Shown here: positions 56,208 through 64,000 of the stretch, one piece after another | Layout: each line of letters starts with the position of its first letter | Position numbering within the stretch: the first letter of the stretch is position 1 | NCBI RefSeq assembly: GCF_001477655.1 | Contig: NZ_CP011266.1 | Span: 1,348,001-1,412,000, forward strand | Source of the DNA: Methanobrevibacter millerae | GTDB taxonomy: Archaea > Methanobacteriota > Methanobacteria > Methanobacteriales > Methanobacteriaceae | Direction of reading: 5' to 3' | Length of the DNA: 64,000 nucleotides | The notes under the pieces: generated by a model | Databases searched by the model: none | What the model was told of the DNA's origin: nothing | Seen by the model: the letters and a program-made list of their open reading frames with translations, nothing else | Translations under genes and position numbers: made by a program

Positions 56208-56245
56208 ATTTTATACTTTTCACCAAATTTATTTTATATTTTTCA
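56208..56245 (-). promoter_or_regulatory. Tandem 15-bp upstream element of pyruvate kinase
   Basis: ATTTTATACTTTTCA (56208-56222) and ATTTTATATTTTTCA (56231-56245), separated by CCAAATTT (period 23), match the pair before the MFS gene in sequence, spacing and distance to the start codon. TATA-like AAATTATATAG (minus strand) lies between it and the GTG. Confidence 0.6.
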
Positions 56246-56424
56246 TCCCATATCTTTGATATTACATAAACAGTCAATAACCACACCAAATAATGTGCAC
56301 CAACTATAATATAACTTAGCCAATACTTAATTAATTAAATAATTTTAATAATAAGCATGAAAATTTTCATAGTTATAATAACAAGTACAAAAATAATGAA
56401 TCATAAAATCAATAATTCATGCAT

Positions 56425-56470
56425 AAAAAAAGCAGAAAAAAGAAAAAAATAGTTGGGAATAAATCCCGAC
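56425..56470 (-). terminator. Hairpin terminator after the adhesin remnant
   Basis: On the minus strand GTCGGGA/TCCCAAC with loop TTTAT is followed by TATTTTTTTCTTTTTTC. Same stem-loop design as at 34007-34044. Confidence 0.65.
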
Positions 56471-56475
56471 AACAA

Positions 56476-57054
56476 TTAAGTTTTATCACCAAAATGATTT
56501 CCATCAACAACAATATCATCAACATAATACTCATAAGTACCATCAGGATAATATACATACCCATTAGCACCATTTGGACCAAGAATGTCAAAATATTGTT
56601 CCTCAGGAGATTTTATATTTGTAGAATTTGTATTAACATCAGAACCACTAATTATTATTTTATTTGCCAATGAAGCACCATTGAACGTGGAAGTAATGAT
56701 ATATTCACCGGCCTGCAGGTTAATGTTTAAACGAGCTATTCCTCCTGCATCGGTTGTCCTTTCATAAAAGACTCCATTGATGTTGAATGTAATTTTTTGT
56801 GCTGCAAACAGATTTCCTTTACCGTCCACGAGTTTTGCTTCAAATTTTGTTCCATCACGATATTTCATATTAATGTCTTTTGCTGAAAGAACAGGCAATA
56901 CTTTAATGGTGTTTGATGCCATCAAACCATTGTAATTAGCAGTGATGACGTAAGTTACAGGATTCAAGTTGATGTTCATTTTCACATGTCCTGATGCATT
57001 GCTGGTTCTTTCATACATTACGCCGTTGATATTGAATACAACTTTTTCTCCTGC
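56476..57054 (-). pseudogene. Adhesin-like protein, C-terminal remnant with Ig-like repeats
   Basis: Homologous to the end of the adhesin-protease: IKVLPVLSAKDINMKYRDGT and ITFNINGVFYERTTD match its repeats. The frame opens at a TAG (57055) with AGEKVVFNINGV, in the middle of a repeat, so the 5' part is gone. A private C-terminus (YYPDGTYEYYVDDI) and a terminator are kept. Confidence 0.7.
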
Positions 57055-57571
57055 CTATAAAATAAATTAACCTAAAACTAATAATTATTATAGTTAATTA
57101 TTTTGAAAAAATCAATTGATAAAAACAATAGTGATTGATGAAAATGTCATTATAATAAATAATATATTGAATATGAATACTCACAATCACAAATTAAAAA
57201 AAAAGTGAAATTAAATACATTTCATACAAAAAAATCGAATTAAAAATAAGTTTAATTTAAGGATAGGAAAAATCCCATCCTTTTCCACAAAATAAATCAT
57301 GTATATGCTATTAAATGATGAATACATGATTAAACATCAAAAGATGTCTATACTAGAATATGAAAGTTATAGTATTTAAACCCTTTTATTATTTATTAAA
57401 GCAAAATTACATACTGAAATATATTTTACAGAAACAATAGAATTTTATTTTAACAAAAAACTTATTAATTTAAATATTTCAAAAGATAAACCATTACATC
57501 TAAATATTGGTAAAACTCCCACAAAATATATAGAGAAAAATAATATGCTATTAAATTTTAAGGTGATACAA
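57055..57571. other. Gene-free AT-rich stretch
   Basis: About 515 bases between the adhesin remnant and the small ORF at 57572. No frame of useful length with a start signal; no strong hairpin. It may hold the degraded front of the adhesin gene and the promoter of the small ORF. Confidence 0.4.
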
Positions 57572-57646
57572 ATGATTGAAGATATTTGTGTTGCAATTGC
57601 TTATTTAGTCATTGCCCTGCATTATCTTCACCTAGCTATAGGATAA
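57572..57646 (+). CDS. Small membrane protein, 24 residues
   Basis: AAGGTGAT lies 5 bases before ATG 57572; 24 codons follow: MIEDICVAIAYLVIAL then HYLHLAIG, TAA. A single hydrophobic helix with an acidic start and one Cys. Same plan as the 25-residue ORF at 15510. Function unknown. Confidence 0.5.
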   Translation: MIEDICVAIAYLVIALHYLHLAIG

Positions 57647-57881
57647 ATAGCCAATAGTTATGAATTGAATATAGTTTTGAATTTTTTATGGATGATATTA
57701 ACATTGTTAATTGACTAGTTTTCTCTCAACATTTATAATTCAAACATAACTATTAATAATTTAAAAAGATTATTTTCAATCATGATTAGTCTTTTTATAA
57801 AATATATATCCAAAATCCCAAATATTAAAAAAAATACTGTTAATTTCACGTATTCTTTGAAATAATTCATCAAAATAATTT

Positions 57882-58103
57882 TTATTGAACAATTACCAAT
57901 TTTAGTAAATCATCATCTAATGCAAATCCATTAATTATCTATTCGTTTAATAATTTAGTATTCCATTTTATGAAATGTGTTGCATTTTTTGAGTTTACTC
58001 TATAACCTACAGATATTATTGCATCCAAATTAAAAAAATTATTTTCATAACTTTTACCATCACGGGGAGTTGTCAAAATTTTTTTGACAACTGAATTTTC
58101 ATC
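57882..58103 (-). pseudogene. RhuM-family remnant
   Basis: Read leftward: ENSVVKKILTTPRDGKSYE, NNFFNLDAIISVGYRVNSK and THFIKWNTKLLNE, then TAG, then IINGFALDDDLLKLV. This matches the central part of RhuM-type proteins (NLDAIISVGYRVNS is the hallmark), where the stop should be Tyr. A TAG also opens the fragment. The ends are lost. RhuM genes are often near restriction systems. Confidence 0.7.
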
Positions 58104-58212
58104 CTACAAATGTATTATTCCAATTGAAAATAATTTTAAAAAAAGAAAAGGAGATTGAATAAATTTGAAAATTACTCCTTAATTCAATTCCCATTTAAAG
58201 TTATACTTTAAA

Positions 58213-58803
58213 TTATATTTTGTTTACCCAGTACCCGCTAGGACTTCCTGGCTCATCAGTATCTTTATATATATAATTACCTCCTTTAGTCATTGGAACA
58301 TCTCCTCCCACATCATTATGAGCATACATGATATTACCATTAGCATCACGGACATAATTATCATTTACAGTACTAGACTTTGTAGATGTACTACTACTTG
58401 TTTGAGTAGGTAAAACTTTTTCCTTCATTTCCATCTTTTGAGTAGTGTTGCATGCAATATAGTTGTCATTTCCTCCATAGGTAACATTCATAGTATATTC
58501 ACCGGGAGTCAAGCCGTTCAGCTGCAATTTACCTTCACCGTTCGCATCAGTGGTTACAGCCTGAGGATTTTTCCCACCATTAGCATCAATTATAGTTATA
58601 TTAACACGCTGATTAGCTATTGGCGTATTGTTCAAGTCAGTCAGTCTGATTGTAAAGTTATCCCCATCCTGCAAAGTGGAATTGCTTGTAACAACAGCTC
58701 TTGAGTCAACCTTTGCATGGCCTGAATTTAAAAATATGACTCCTGCTGCAACAAGAACGACAAGAACAACAACCAATGCAATTATTATTTTATTGTAATC
58801 CAT
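58213..58803 (-). CDS. Membrane-anchored Ig-like domain protein
   Basis: 196 residues: helix MDYNKIIIALVVVLVVLVAA, Ig-like domain (LQDGDNFTIRLTDLNNTPIA, LNGLTPGEYTMNVTYGGNDN), Thr/Ser linker and a private tail (DNYVRDANGNIMYAHNDVGG). 176 bases inside the gene (58532-58707) equal 59880-60055 base for base, so it was recently duplicated or converted from the 59555 gene. Surface protein; role unknown. Confidence 0.8.
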   Translation of the reverse strand: MDYNKIIIALVVVLVVLVAAGVIFLNSGHAKVDSRAVVTSNSTLQDGDNFTIRLTDLNNTPIANQRVNITIIDANGGKNPQAVTTDANGEGKLQLNGLTPGEYTMNVTYGGNDNYIACNTTQKMEMKEKVLPTQTSSSTSTKSSTVNDNYVRDANGNIMYAHNDVGGDVPMTKGGNYIYKDTDEPGSPSGYWVNKI

Positions 58804-58881
58804 TTTATCACATTATAAATATTAATATTATACTCTCTATTTTAATGACAATAATCGCAAATTTTAATTATAAACGCACAT

Positions 58882-59517
58882 TTAAGAATATAAGTCAACA
58901 ACACCATTATCAATAGCTTTCAGATTATTATCCCTCAGCATACCGTTCAAATATAATTGATAAGGTTCGACTTTATTCACATAATATGCAGCTTCCATCG
59001 TTGCCAATGTCACCACTGCCTCAGGATTTGCATAAGGATATCTTTCTTGTATTGAAGGAGTAGAACTTGACTTTTCTATAGGCTTATAGCAAGTTATCGT
59101 ATATTTCTTAAACCAACATGTTACATTCGCCTTTTTACCAGCAACATCATCTATTGAATATGATGTGTTCGGATTGTCAGCTTCCTTAACTTCCATATAT
59201 ACATTGTCTTTTGAGTTATGATATAATGACACATTATTTTCATTACTGATTAATTCAAATCCCTGTCGAGGATCCAAATCTTTCATAAACATTTCATTTA
59301 CGAAAAGAGCACTTAAAATAACAATAATACATATTAAAATTATTATTAAAAAATTTCTACTTTTAATGAAATTCAAAATTTTGGTCTTATCCCTTTTCAT
59401 AACCGGAAGAGGTTTTGGTTTTTCTTCTTTGACATAATTTGATAGTGAAGCACCACAATTTCGACAGAATTTAGCACTTTCATCCTCAATTTTTTCACCA
59501 CATTTATCACAAAACAT
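58882..59517 (-). CDS. Zinc-ribbon protein with one membrane helix
   Basis: 211 residues: zinc ribbon CDKCGEKIEDESAKFCRNCG at the N-terminus, basic linker, one helix (FLIIILICIIVILSALFV, ~70-88) and an outside domain of ~120 residues with several Cys-free beta segments (LYHNSKDNVYMEVKEADNPN) and a Tyr-rich end. GGGGAATAGGT precedes the ATG. Same plan as the 7095 gene with fewer helices. Sits between two Ig-like paralogs. Confidence 0.75.
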   Translation of the reverse strand: MFCDKCGEKIEDESAKFCRNCGASLSNYVKEEKPKPLPVMKRDKTKILNFIKSRNFLIIILICIIVILSALFVNEMFMKDLDPRQGFELISNENNVSLYHNSKDNVYMEVKEADNPNTSYSIDDVAGKKANVTCWFKKYTITCYKPIEKSSSTPSIQERYPYANPEAVVTLATMEAAYYVNKVEPYQLYLNGMLRDNNLKAIDNGVVDLYS

Positions 59518-59554
59518 ACCTATTCCCCACTTATTTTAAAGTATAACATATTAA

Positions 59555-60151
59555 TTATACCATTACAGGCTCACCACGTTCCCATCTATCCCTATATTCA
59601 CGAAGATCACTATAACGACTTCCAACAGACTGTGAATGCTTACCGTCAGGATCAACAACTATACCATTGCTATCATAATAGACATTTACTTCAGGATCGA
59701 AGAAAATTTCATTTGATGAACTTGAAGATTTTGTTGATTGCTGATTTACAGTCTCATGAACCACTTTTTTCTCCATTGTCAATTTCTGTGTGGTATTGCA
59801 TGCAGTATAGTTATCATTTCCACCATAGGTAACATTCATAGTATATTCACCAGGAGTCAAGCCGTTCAACTGCAATTTCCCTTCACCGTTCGCATCAGTG
59901 GTTACAGCCTGAGGATTTTTCCCACCATTAGCATCAATTATAGTTATATTAACACGCTGATTAGCTATTGGCGTATTGTTCAAGTCAGTCAGTCTGATTG
60001 TAAAGTTATCCCCATCCTGCAAAGTGGAATTGCTTGTAACAACAGCTCTTGAGTCTACTTTTGCATGACCTGGATTTAAAAATATGACTCCTGCTGCAAG
60101 AACAACAATCAGCACAACAACCAATGCAATTATTATCTTATCATTATTCAT
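59555..60151 (-). CDS. Membrane-anchored Ig-like domain protein
   Basis: 198 residues: an N-terminal helix, one Ig-like domain nearly identical to that of the 58213 gene, then a linker and a private tail (FFDPEVNVYYDSNGIVVDPD). Nine bases after the stop of the 60161 gene, so probably co-transcribed with it. Surface protein; role unknown. Confidence 0.8.
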   Translation of the reverse strand: MNNDKIIIALVVVLIVVLAAGVIFLNPGHAKVDSRAVVTSNSTLQDGDNFTIRLTDLNNTPIANQRVNITIIDANGGKNPQAVTTDANGEGKLQLNGLTPGEYTMNVTYGGNDNYTACNTTQKLTMEKKVVHETVNQQSTKSSSSSNEIFFDPEVNVYYDSNGIVVDPDGKHSQSVGSRYSDLREYRDRWERGEPVMV

Positions 60152-60160
60152 ATTATCAAC

Positions 60161-60697
60161 CTATTTTAATATTAATGAATTATACATGCTCGTACTAACA
60201 GGATTATCCATAAATTCTAAAACTAAATATGTTTTATCATTATTATGAAGTACCATATGCATTAACATCGTTTTAGTTCCATCATATGGGTTTTGGCATA
60301 AAATACTTACTTCAGGTTCTCCCCTAAAATCACCCACATTAAAGTCTAAAGCTTTCATACTTACATCTGAGCCAATTCCTTCATTAAATGATTTAATTAT
60401 TTCAGTTTTAGAAATTTCTCCCTTATTATAGACATCAATCATTTCTTTAAAATCATTAGCACTAAAATTTTGCATTTCACCAATTTCAAAAACTGGCATA
60501 GACTCATTTTCACCCAAATAAAATATAGTGTCATTTATTCCTTTATGATAATGACTTCCTGCAGGTCCAGCCACTTTAAAATCTCCTAAATCAAAAGTTT
60601 CAGGCTGTGAATCTACATATGAATTGTAAACACCATAGGCCAGCATTGCGATTATCACCACAAGAAGACCAATAATAATATAATCTCTTTTATCCAT
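60161..60697 (-). CDS. Membrane-anchored protein, 178 residues
   Basis: MDKRDYIIIGLLVVIIAMLA forms a membrane helix, followed by an outside domain of ~150 residues (FKVAGPAGSHYHKGINDTIF, EVSILCQNPYDGTK). ATG 60697 follows AGGGTGAAAA; the frame is open 18 codons further. Followed after 9 bases by an Ig-like gene. No family recognised. Confidence 0.72.
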   Translation of the reverse strand: MDKRDYIIIGLLVVIIAMLAYGVYNSYVDSQPETFDLGDFKVAGPAGSHYHKGINDTIFYLGENESMPVFEIGEMQNFSANDFKEMIDVYNKGEISKTEIIKSFNEGIGSDVSMKALDFNVGDFRGEPEVSILCQNPYDGTKTMLMHMVLHNNDKTYLVLEFMDNPVSTSMYNSLILK

Positions 60698-60859
60698 TTT
60701 TTTCACCCTATTTGAGTACAAATTGTTACTCATTACACATATTATATCCATACATGCAAATAACTATTTTGATATTAACTTCACCAAAGATGTTATAAAA
60801 AAGTTTTTAAAATAATAAATAATATATGTCCAAATAATTAATTAACTGGAGAACTTCAA

Positions 60860-61273
60860 ATGGAAAGAAATAACTTAATAATTATTATTTTAGCCATAAT
60901 ATGTCTAATTATGGCTACTGCATTAGCAACATACATAATTGTTGGAAATCAGCAGCAGGATGTAAAAGTAGTGAACAATACCACAAATACGACAAATACA
61001 ACTGTCACAACAGAAAAAGTCAACCAGGAAACTCAAAAATCAGTATATGCATACAAAAGCGATGGTACACCAATGTACAGCCAGGCCGAAGTCGACAGCT
61101 ATGTAAAAAGCAAATATGGAGCAGTAAACTACCATATTCAGGACAATGGATATATCAACATAGATGATCCCGGATACACTGACGACGGAGCAAGAGTAGT
61201 CAAAGGAGGAGTAAACAAAGACGGTAAAACATATGAAAGAAGCTTTTATGAAAACCATATTATGGGAAAATGA
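60860..61273 (+). CDS. Membrane-anchored protein with Asn/Thr-rich stalk
   Basis: 137 residues: helix NLIIIILAIICLIMATALAT, a stalk NNTTNTTNTTVTT likely to be glycosylated, and a small domain (PMYSQAEVDSYVKSKYGAVN, YHIQDNGYINIDDPGYTDDG). GGAGAACTTC precedes the ATG. Its last part resembles the private tails of the Ig-like proteins next to it. Unknown function. Confidence 0.7.
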   Translation: MERNNLIIIILAIICLIMATALATYIIVGNQQQDVKVVNNTTNTTNTTVTTEKVNQETQKSVYAYKSDGTPMYSQAEVDSYVKSKYGAVNYHIQDNGYINIDDPGYTDDGARVVKGGVNKDGKTYERSFYENHIMGK

Positions 61274-61329
61274 TAGAGTAGAAAAAAATACTTCATGAGT
61301 TCGTCCAATAATTCAATTTTTTGATTGGA

Positions 61330-61560
61330 TTTTTATTAAAAGGATTTACTCTTAGAATGAGATTAGTGGAGTTTCAGAAGTTATTTTACACTTGAAATTT
61401 CACTTCATTACTTTTTTAGTATTTTATTTTTAGCTGGATATTGATTAATTGTTTATTTTGTATTTTTTGTTTGGAAACGTGTTTTTATTTGTTTGAACGA
61501 GTGTTGCATTAGTTTTTCGTGTATTTTTTGCAGGTTATATAACTTGTGTATAAATTATTT
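61330..61560 (-). pseudogene. Probable insertion-sequence remnant
   Basis: One frame (minus) reads KLYNLQKIHEKLMQHSFKQI then KTRFQTKNTK and stops, like the tail of a transposase; the plus strand is strikingly T-rich, as in the transposase at 46.8 kb. No start or terminal repeat found. Tentative. Confidence 0.35.
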
Positions 61561-61642
61561 GAATAATCTGACTATTCAACAAATAATGAAATAAAAAAAA
61601 ATGAATGGAAATAGTTTAATCGCCCATAACATGAAATGAAAA

Positions 61643-61810
61643 TCATTCTTCATAATCTTCACAGAACAACCTGTTGTATATCTCAGATTTTCCCAAATCA
61701 CAGTAATGTCGTTCAATTTCACTGTAGTTTCCTTCGCTGTCGTATTCTCCTTCATAGCTGCTTCTGAAATGAATGCAGCTAAAGTAACAGTAATTGCCTC
61801 TTGTCATCAT
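61643..61810 (-). CDS. Small Cys-containing protein, 55 residues
   Basis: ATG 61810 follows AGGTGAT and lies 6 bases after the stop of the membrane gene before it, so the two are coupled. It reads MMTRGNYCYFSCIHFRSSYE... with four Cys (8, 12, 37, 50) and ends LFCEDYEE. A small metal-binding or disulfide protein is possible. Unknown. Confidence 0.55.
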   Translation of the reverse strand: MMTRGNYCYFSCIHFRSSYEGEYDSEGNYSEIERHYCDLGKSEIYNRLFCEDYEE

Positions 61811-61815
61811 ATCAC

Positions 61816-62754
61816 CTAATCCTTGTATTCGTTTATTGAAGTTATAAGATTTTCCATGTCATCCAAAACGTCATGCACTTCATCCGCATCGCTTTTGGAC
61901 ATGCTTATAATCAGTTCGCTTGAAAGGTCATCGAGCTTATCTATGATTGCCCTTAAGCTGTCAAGTCTTGATGTTAGCTCATTATCTATCCTGGCTGAAT
62001 CTTTGCCTGCAAAATTAATCATGTTCAATATTGATTTGTAGTATTCATTGAAGACCTTGGTGGATTCATCCACAACGGCCATGAACTTCTCGTTTGTAAT
62101 CTGTGGAGGAGTGAACCTTTTGTTGATAAGTTCCCTTGTTTGTCTTTCCTTTTCATTATACTCCATTTTCAATTCCCTGGCCTTCAATGCATACCCCATA
62201 TAATCCGGAGAGTTGAATGCATTCTGATTCGGACGACTTTCTTGAGTCCTGACAGGTTGCTGAACAGGTTTTGAAGGTTGCTGAACAGGTTTTTTCGCAG
62301 AAGTCCTCTTATGAATGAAATAGCCTATGAGAAATGCAGGTACTGCTATGACAATAGAAACTACAGTAGATGCAAATGCCTGTCCGGAATATTGGCCGGG
62401 AAGAGCTGAACCCAAGCCTGAAATCAGACCCAGCACAATAATTAACAAAGTAATCAGTTTGGTTTTTGACAGTCTGAACCTATCATCCTCATGCCAGTAA
62501 AGGAGAAAATGCACAATATCCTCACCGGCATTTCCGCTGTAATAGCTGGAATCTATATCCATTATTGAATGAATAAAAAAGCCTATAATAAATGTGGGCA
62601 CTGCAAAAACCAATGCGATGACAAGTGCAGTGCCAAACTGCCAGTCCTGAAGGCCATAGATAAAGGATACGACAAACACCAGCAAGGTCAGAAACTTTGT
62701 CCTTGAAAATACATATCTGTTGTTTTCCTTCCAATACAATAAAACGTTTCCCAT
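61816..62754 (-). CDS. Membrane protein with duplicated two-helix module and coiled-coil tail
   Basis: 312 residues. Two homologous modules in tandem: LLYWKENNRYVFSRTKFLTL and LLYWHEDDRFRLSKTKLITL, each followed by two membrane helices. Then a Pro/Gln-rich linker (KKPVQQPSKPVQQPVRTQ) and a ~130-residue helical C-terminal domain (LINKRFTPPQITNEKFMAVV). ATG 62754 follows AAGTGATTTTA. No known family; perhaps a membrane scaffold. Confidence 0.72.
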   Translation of the reverse strand: MGNVLLYWKENNRYVFSRTKFLTLLVFVVSFIYGLQDWQFGTALVIALVFAVPTFIIGFFIHSIMDIDSSYYSGNAGEDIVHFLLYWHEDDRFRLSKTKLITLLIIVLGLISGLGSALPGQYSGQAFASTVVSIVIAVPAFLIGYFIHKRTSAKKPVQQPSKPVQQPVRTQESRPNQNAFNSPDYMGYALKARELKMEYNEKERQTRELINKRFTPPQITNEKFMAVVDESTKVFNEYYKSILNMINFAGKDSARIDNELTSRLDSLRAIIDKLDDLSSELIISMSKSDADEVHDVLDDMENLITSINEYKD

Positions 62755-62785
62755 TAAAATCACTTGATATTATATTTGAAATATT

Positions 62786-62801
62786 GAATATTTAAATATT
62801 C
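62786..62801. promoter_or_regulatory. 16-bp palindrome before the duplicated-module membrane gene
   Basis: GAATATTTAAATATTC reads the same on both strands, 32-47 bases before ATG 62754. It may be the TATA region with an operator. Confidence 0.35.
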
Positions 62802-63078
62802 ACAAAATAGTCACAATTCAAAAGAAAATAATAAGTCGCATGCACAATATTTTAGCCTTAAATGCCCATACACTTAAAAAATAGATGCCGACATATCAGT
62901 CATTCAAAATAATACATACACATGTTAAAAAAATAATAGGCAATGATGAAAATTAAAAAGAAATACTTTTATATCTTTATCAATAGAATTAGAAATTATA
63001 TAATCAGATATATGAAACTAAAAACTACATTTCAATAAATTATCCTGCACACAAGTGTTATCATTCAAATCGGGAGGG

Positions 63079-64000
63079 ATGATCATTTCTGAAAATCAAA
63101 AAGAAAAAAAGAAGTATACAAAGCGTAGGCTTAAGCACTACCAATACCGGCGAAAAGCGGACAGGGCAATTAAAAAAAGACCTCCATGGAAAGAATATCA
63201 TTTGCATATAATTGTTCTGGTTCTGGTCATTATTGCAATGTTTATTGGAATCAAAGAAATTAGAATAACAGATACCATAAGCTTTTTGCTTTTGCCTTTA
63301 ATATATGCTCTTGTTATGGGATTGGCTCTTTATCTGATAAAGTCCATCAAATGGGTAGGTCCTTCACAGGCCAAGGTAGCTGAAGGAGTTATGGTTTTAT
63401 TCATTGGTGTTTTGCTTTCCAAATTAGCAATTTCAAGCGGACAGTCAATTGAAACCATATTTCATGTAGGTCCCGCATTGATTCTGCAGCTTTTAGGTGA
63501 TTTAGGTACTCTGATTGCATTGCCGGTTGCTTTGTTTTTAGGTTTTAGAAGAGAAGTTATCGGTATGACAAGTTCCATTTGCCGTGAACCTAACCTCGGT
63601 GTTATCATTGACAAATACGGATTTAAATCACCTGAGGCAAGAGGTGTTTTAGCAATCTTCGTTATAGGATCAATTATAGGTACACCATTCATCAGCTTCC
63701 TGTCAAGCCTGAGCGTTTCACTTCTGCCGTACCATCCATATGCATTCGCAATGGCATCAGGTATTGGAAGCGCAAGTATGAATGCCGCTGCATTGGTTCC
63801 ATTGGTACACATGCATCCTGCCATGGAAACACAGCTGGAAGCGTTTGCGGGGTGCAGTAATATTCTTTCATTCTGTTTGGGAATCTACATGTGTATATTC
63901 ATATCATTGCCTATTGCAGAAAAACTCTATAAATGGTTATCCCCAAGAATAGGTAAAGGAAATGCAATAATTGGAAACGACTCAGATTCCGATGAAATAA
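63079..64000 (+). CDS. DUF3100 membrane protein, 3' end cut off
   Basis: 307 codons seen, frame open at the window edge. Basic N-terminus (KKYTKRRLKHYQYRRKADRA), then about nine membrane helices. MASGIGSASMNAAALVPL and HMHPAMETQLEAFAGCSN are the DUF3100 hallmarks. GGGAGGG lies directly before ATG 63079 (an ATT at 63085 would have better spacing). Homologues are in bacteria and methanogens; probably a transporter. Confidence 0.82.
   Translation, partial: MIISENQKEKKKYTKRRLKHYQYRRKADRAIKKRPPWKEYHLHIIVLVLVIIAMFIGIKEIRITDTISFLLLPLIYALVMGLALYLIKSIKWVGPSQAKVAEGVMVLFIGVLLSKLAISSGQSIETIFHVGPALILQLLGDLGTLIALPVALFLGFRREVIGMTSSICREPNLGVIIDKYGFKSPEARGVLAIFVIGSIIGTPFISFLSSLSVSLLPYHPYAFAMASGIGSASMNAAALVPLVHMHPAMETQLEAFAGCSNILSFCLGIYMCIFISLPIAEKLYKWLSPRIGKGNAIIGNDSDSDEI

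Noticed and set aside
63462-63824. 120-residue minus frame opposite the DUF3100 gene
   Set aside because: The plus strand encodes a clear DUF3100 membrane protein through this region.

Overview
The window looks like a piece of a Methanobrevibacter-type genome (Methanobacteriales, a methanogenic archaeon), though this rests on gene content and not on a database match. The DNA is very AT-rich. Starts are often preceded by GGTGAT/GGAGG ribosome sites, and several genes look leaderless behind TATA boxes. It carries an archaeal-type bicistronic tRNA unit without encoded CCA, a beta-helix adhesin-like protein fused to a papain-type protease, several short membrane-anchored Ig-like proteins, an archaeal DUF447 protein and many zinc-ribbon proteins.

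Layout. (1) 1-8.8 kb: a defence-flavoured stretch on the minus strand (C5-cytosine methyltransferase with a large insertion and a cut-off partner ORF, tRNA-Leu/tRNA-Thr, Mrr-like nuclease, DUF2075 NTPase with a nuclease-like N-terminus, MazG-like hydrolase), then TPR/SseB-like, zinc-ribbon membrane and SWIM proteins. (2) 8.87-10.35 kb: a 21-repeat CRISPR array read leftward, with a decayed left end, an AT-rich leader on the right, and no cas genes in the window. (3) 10.8-18.4 kb: a UvrD-like helicase-nuclease behind a HIRAN protein, a duplicated and decaying zinc-ribbon/TPR block, and a DUF2779 nuclease. (4) 18.5-26.7 kb: a compact minus-strand operon, EEP nuclease - DUF6361 - PLD nuclease - SNF2-type helicase - PH/SHOCT/zinc-ribbon protein, the best candidate here for a poorly described defence system. 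(5) 27-36.6 kb: more PH/SHOCT paralogs, a potassium channel, a PLD-helicase overlapping a methyltransferase, Ig-like proteins and a broken type I specificity subunit. (6) 36.8-43 kb: transposase remnant, AGCS amino-acid symporter, PAP2 phosphatase, MFS exporter, DUF447. (7) 43.3-46.7 kb: the adhesin-protease. (8) 46.8-49.4 kb: a nonsense-killed transposase, a candidate structured RNA and a 45-residue small protein. (9) 49.4-52 kb: a four-gene operon of zinc-ribbon, calcium-repeat and coiled-coil proteins. (10) 52-56.2 kb: amidohydrolase, flavoprotein, pyruvate kinase. (11) 56.4-62.8 kb: adhesin and RhuM remnants, Ig-like paralogs, small membrane proteins. (12) 63.1 kb to the end: DUF3100 membrane protein, running off the window.

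Themes. Foreign-DNA defence and its debris dominate the first 36 kb. Many genes are broken by one lesion (in-frame TGA, TAA or TAG, or a one-base deletion), which suggests active decay. At least four unlisted small ORFs of 24-55 codons have good ribosome sites. Pyruvate kinase and the MFS exporter, 14 kb apart, share a two-copy 15-bp upstream element with identical 23-bp spacing, which points to a shared regulator.
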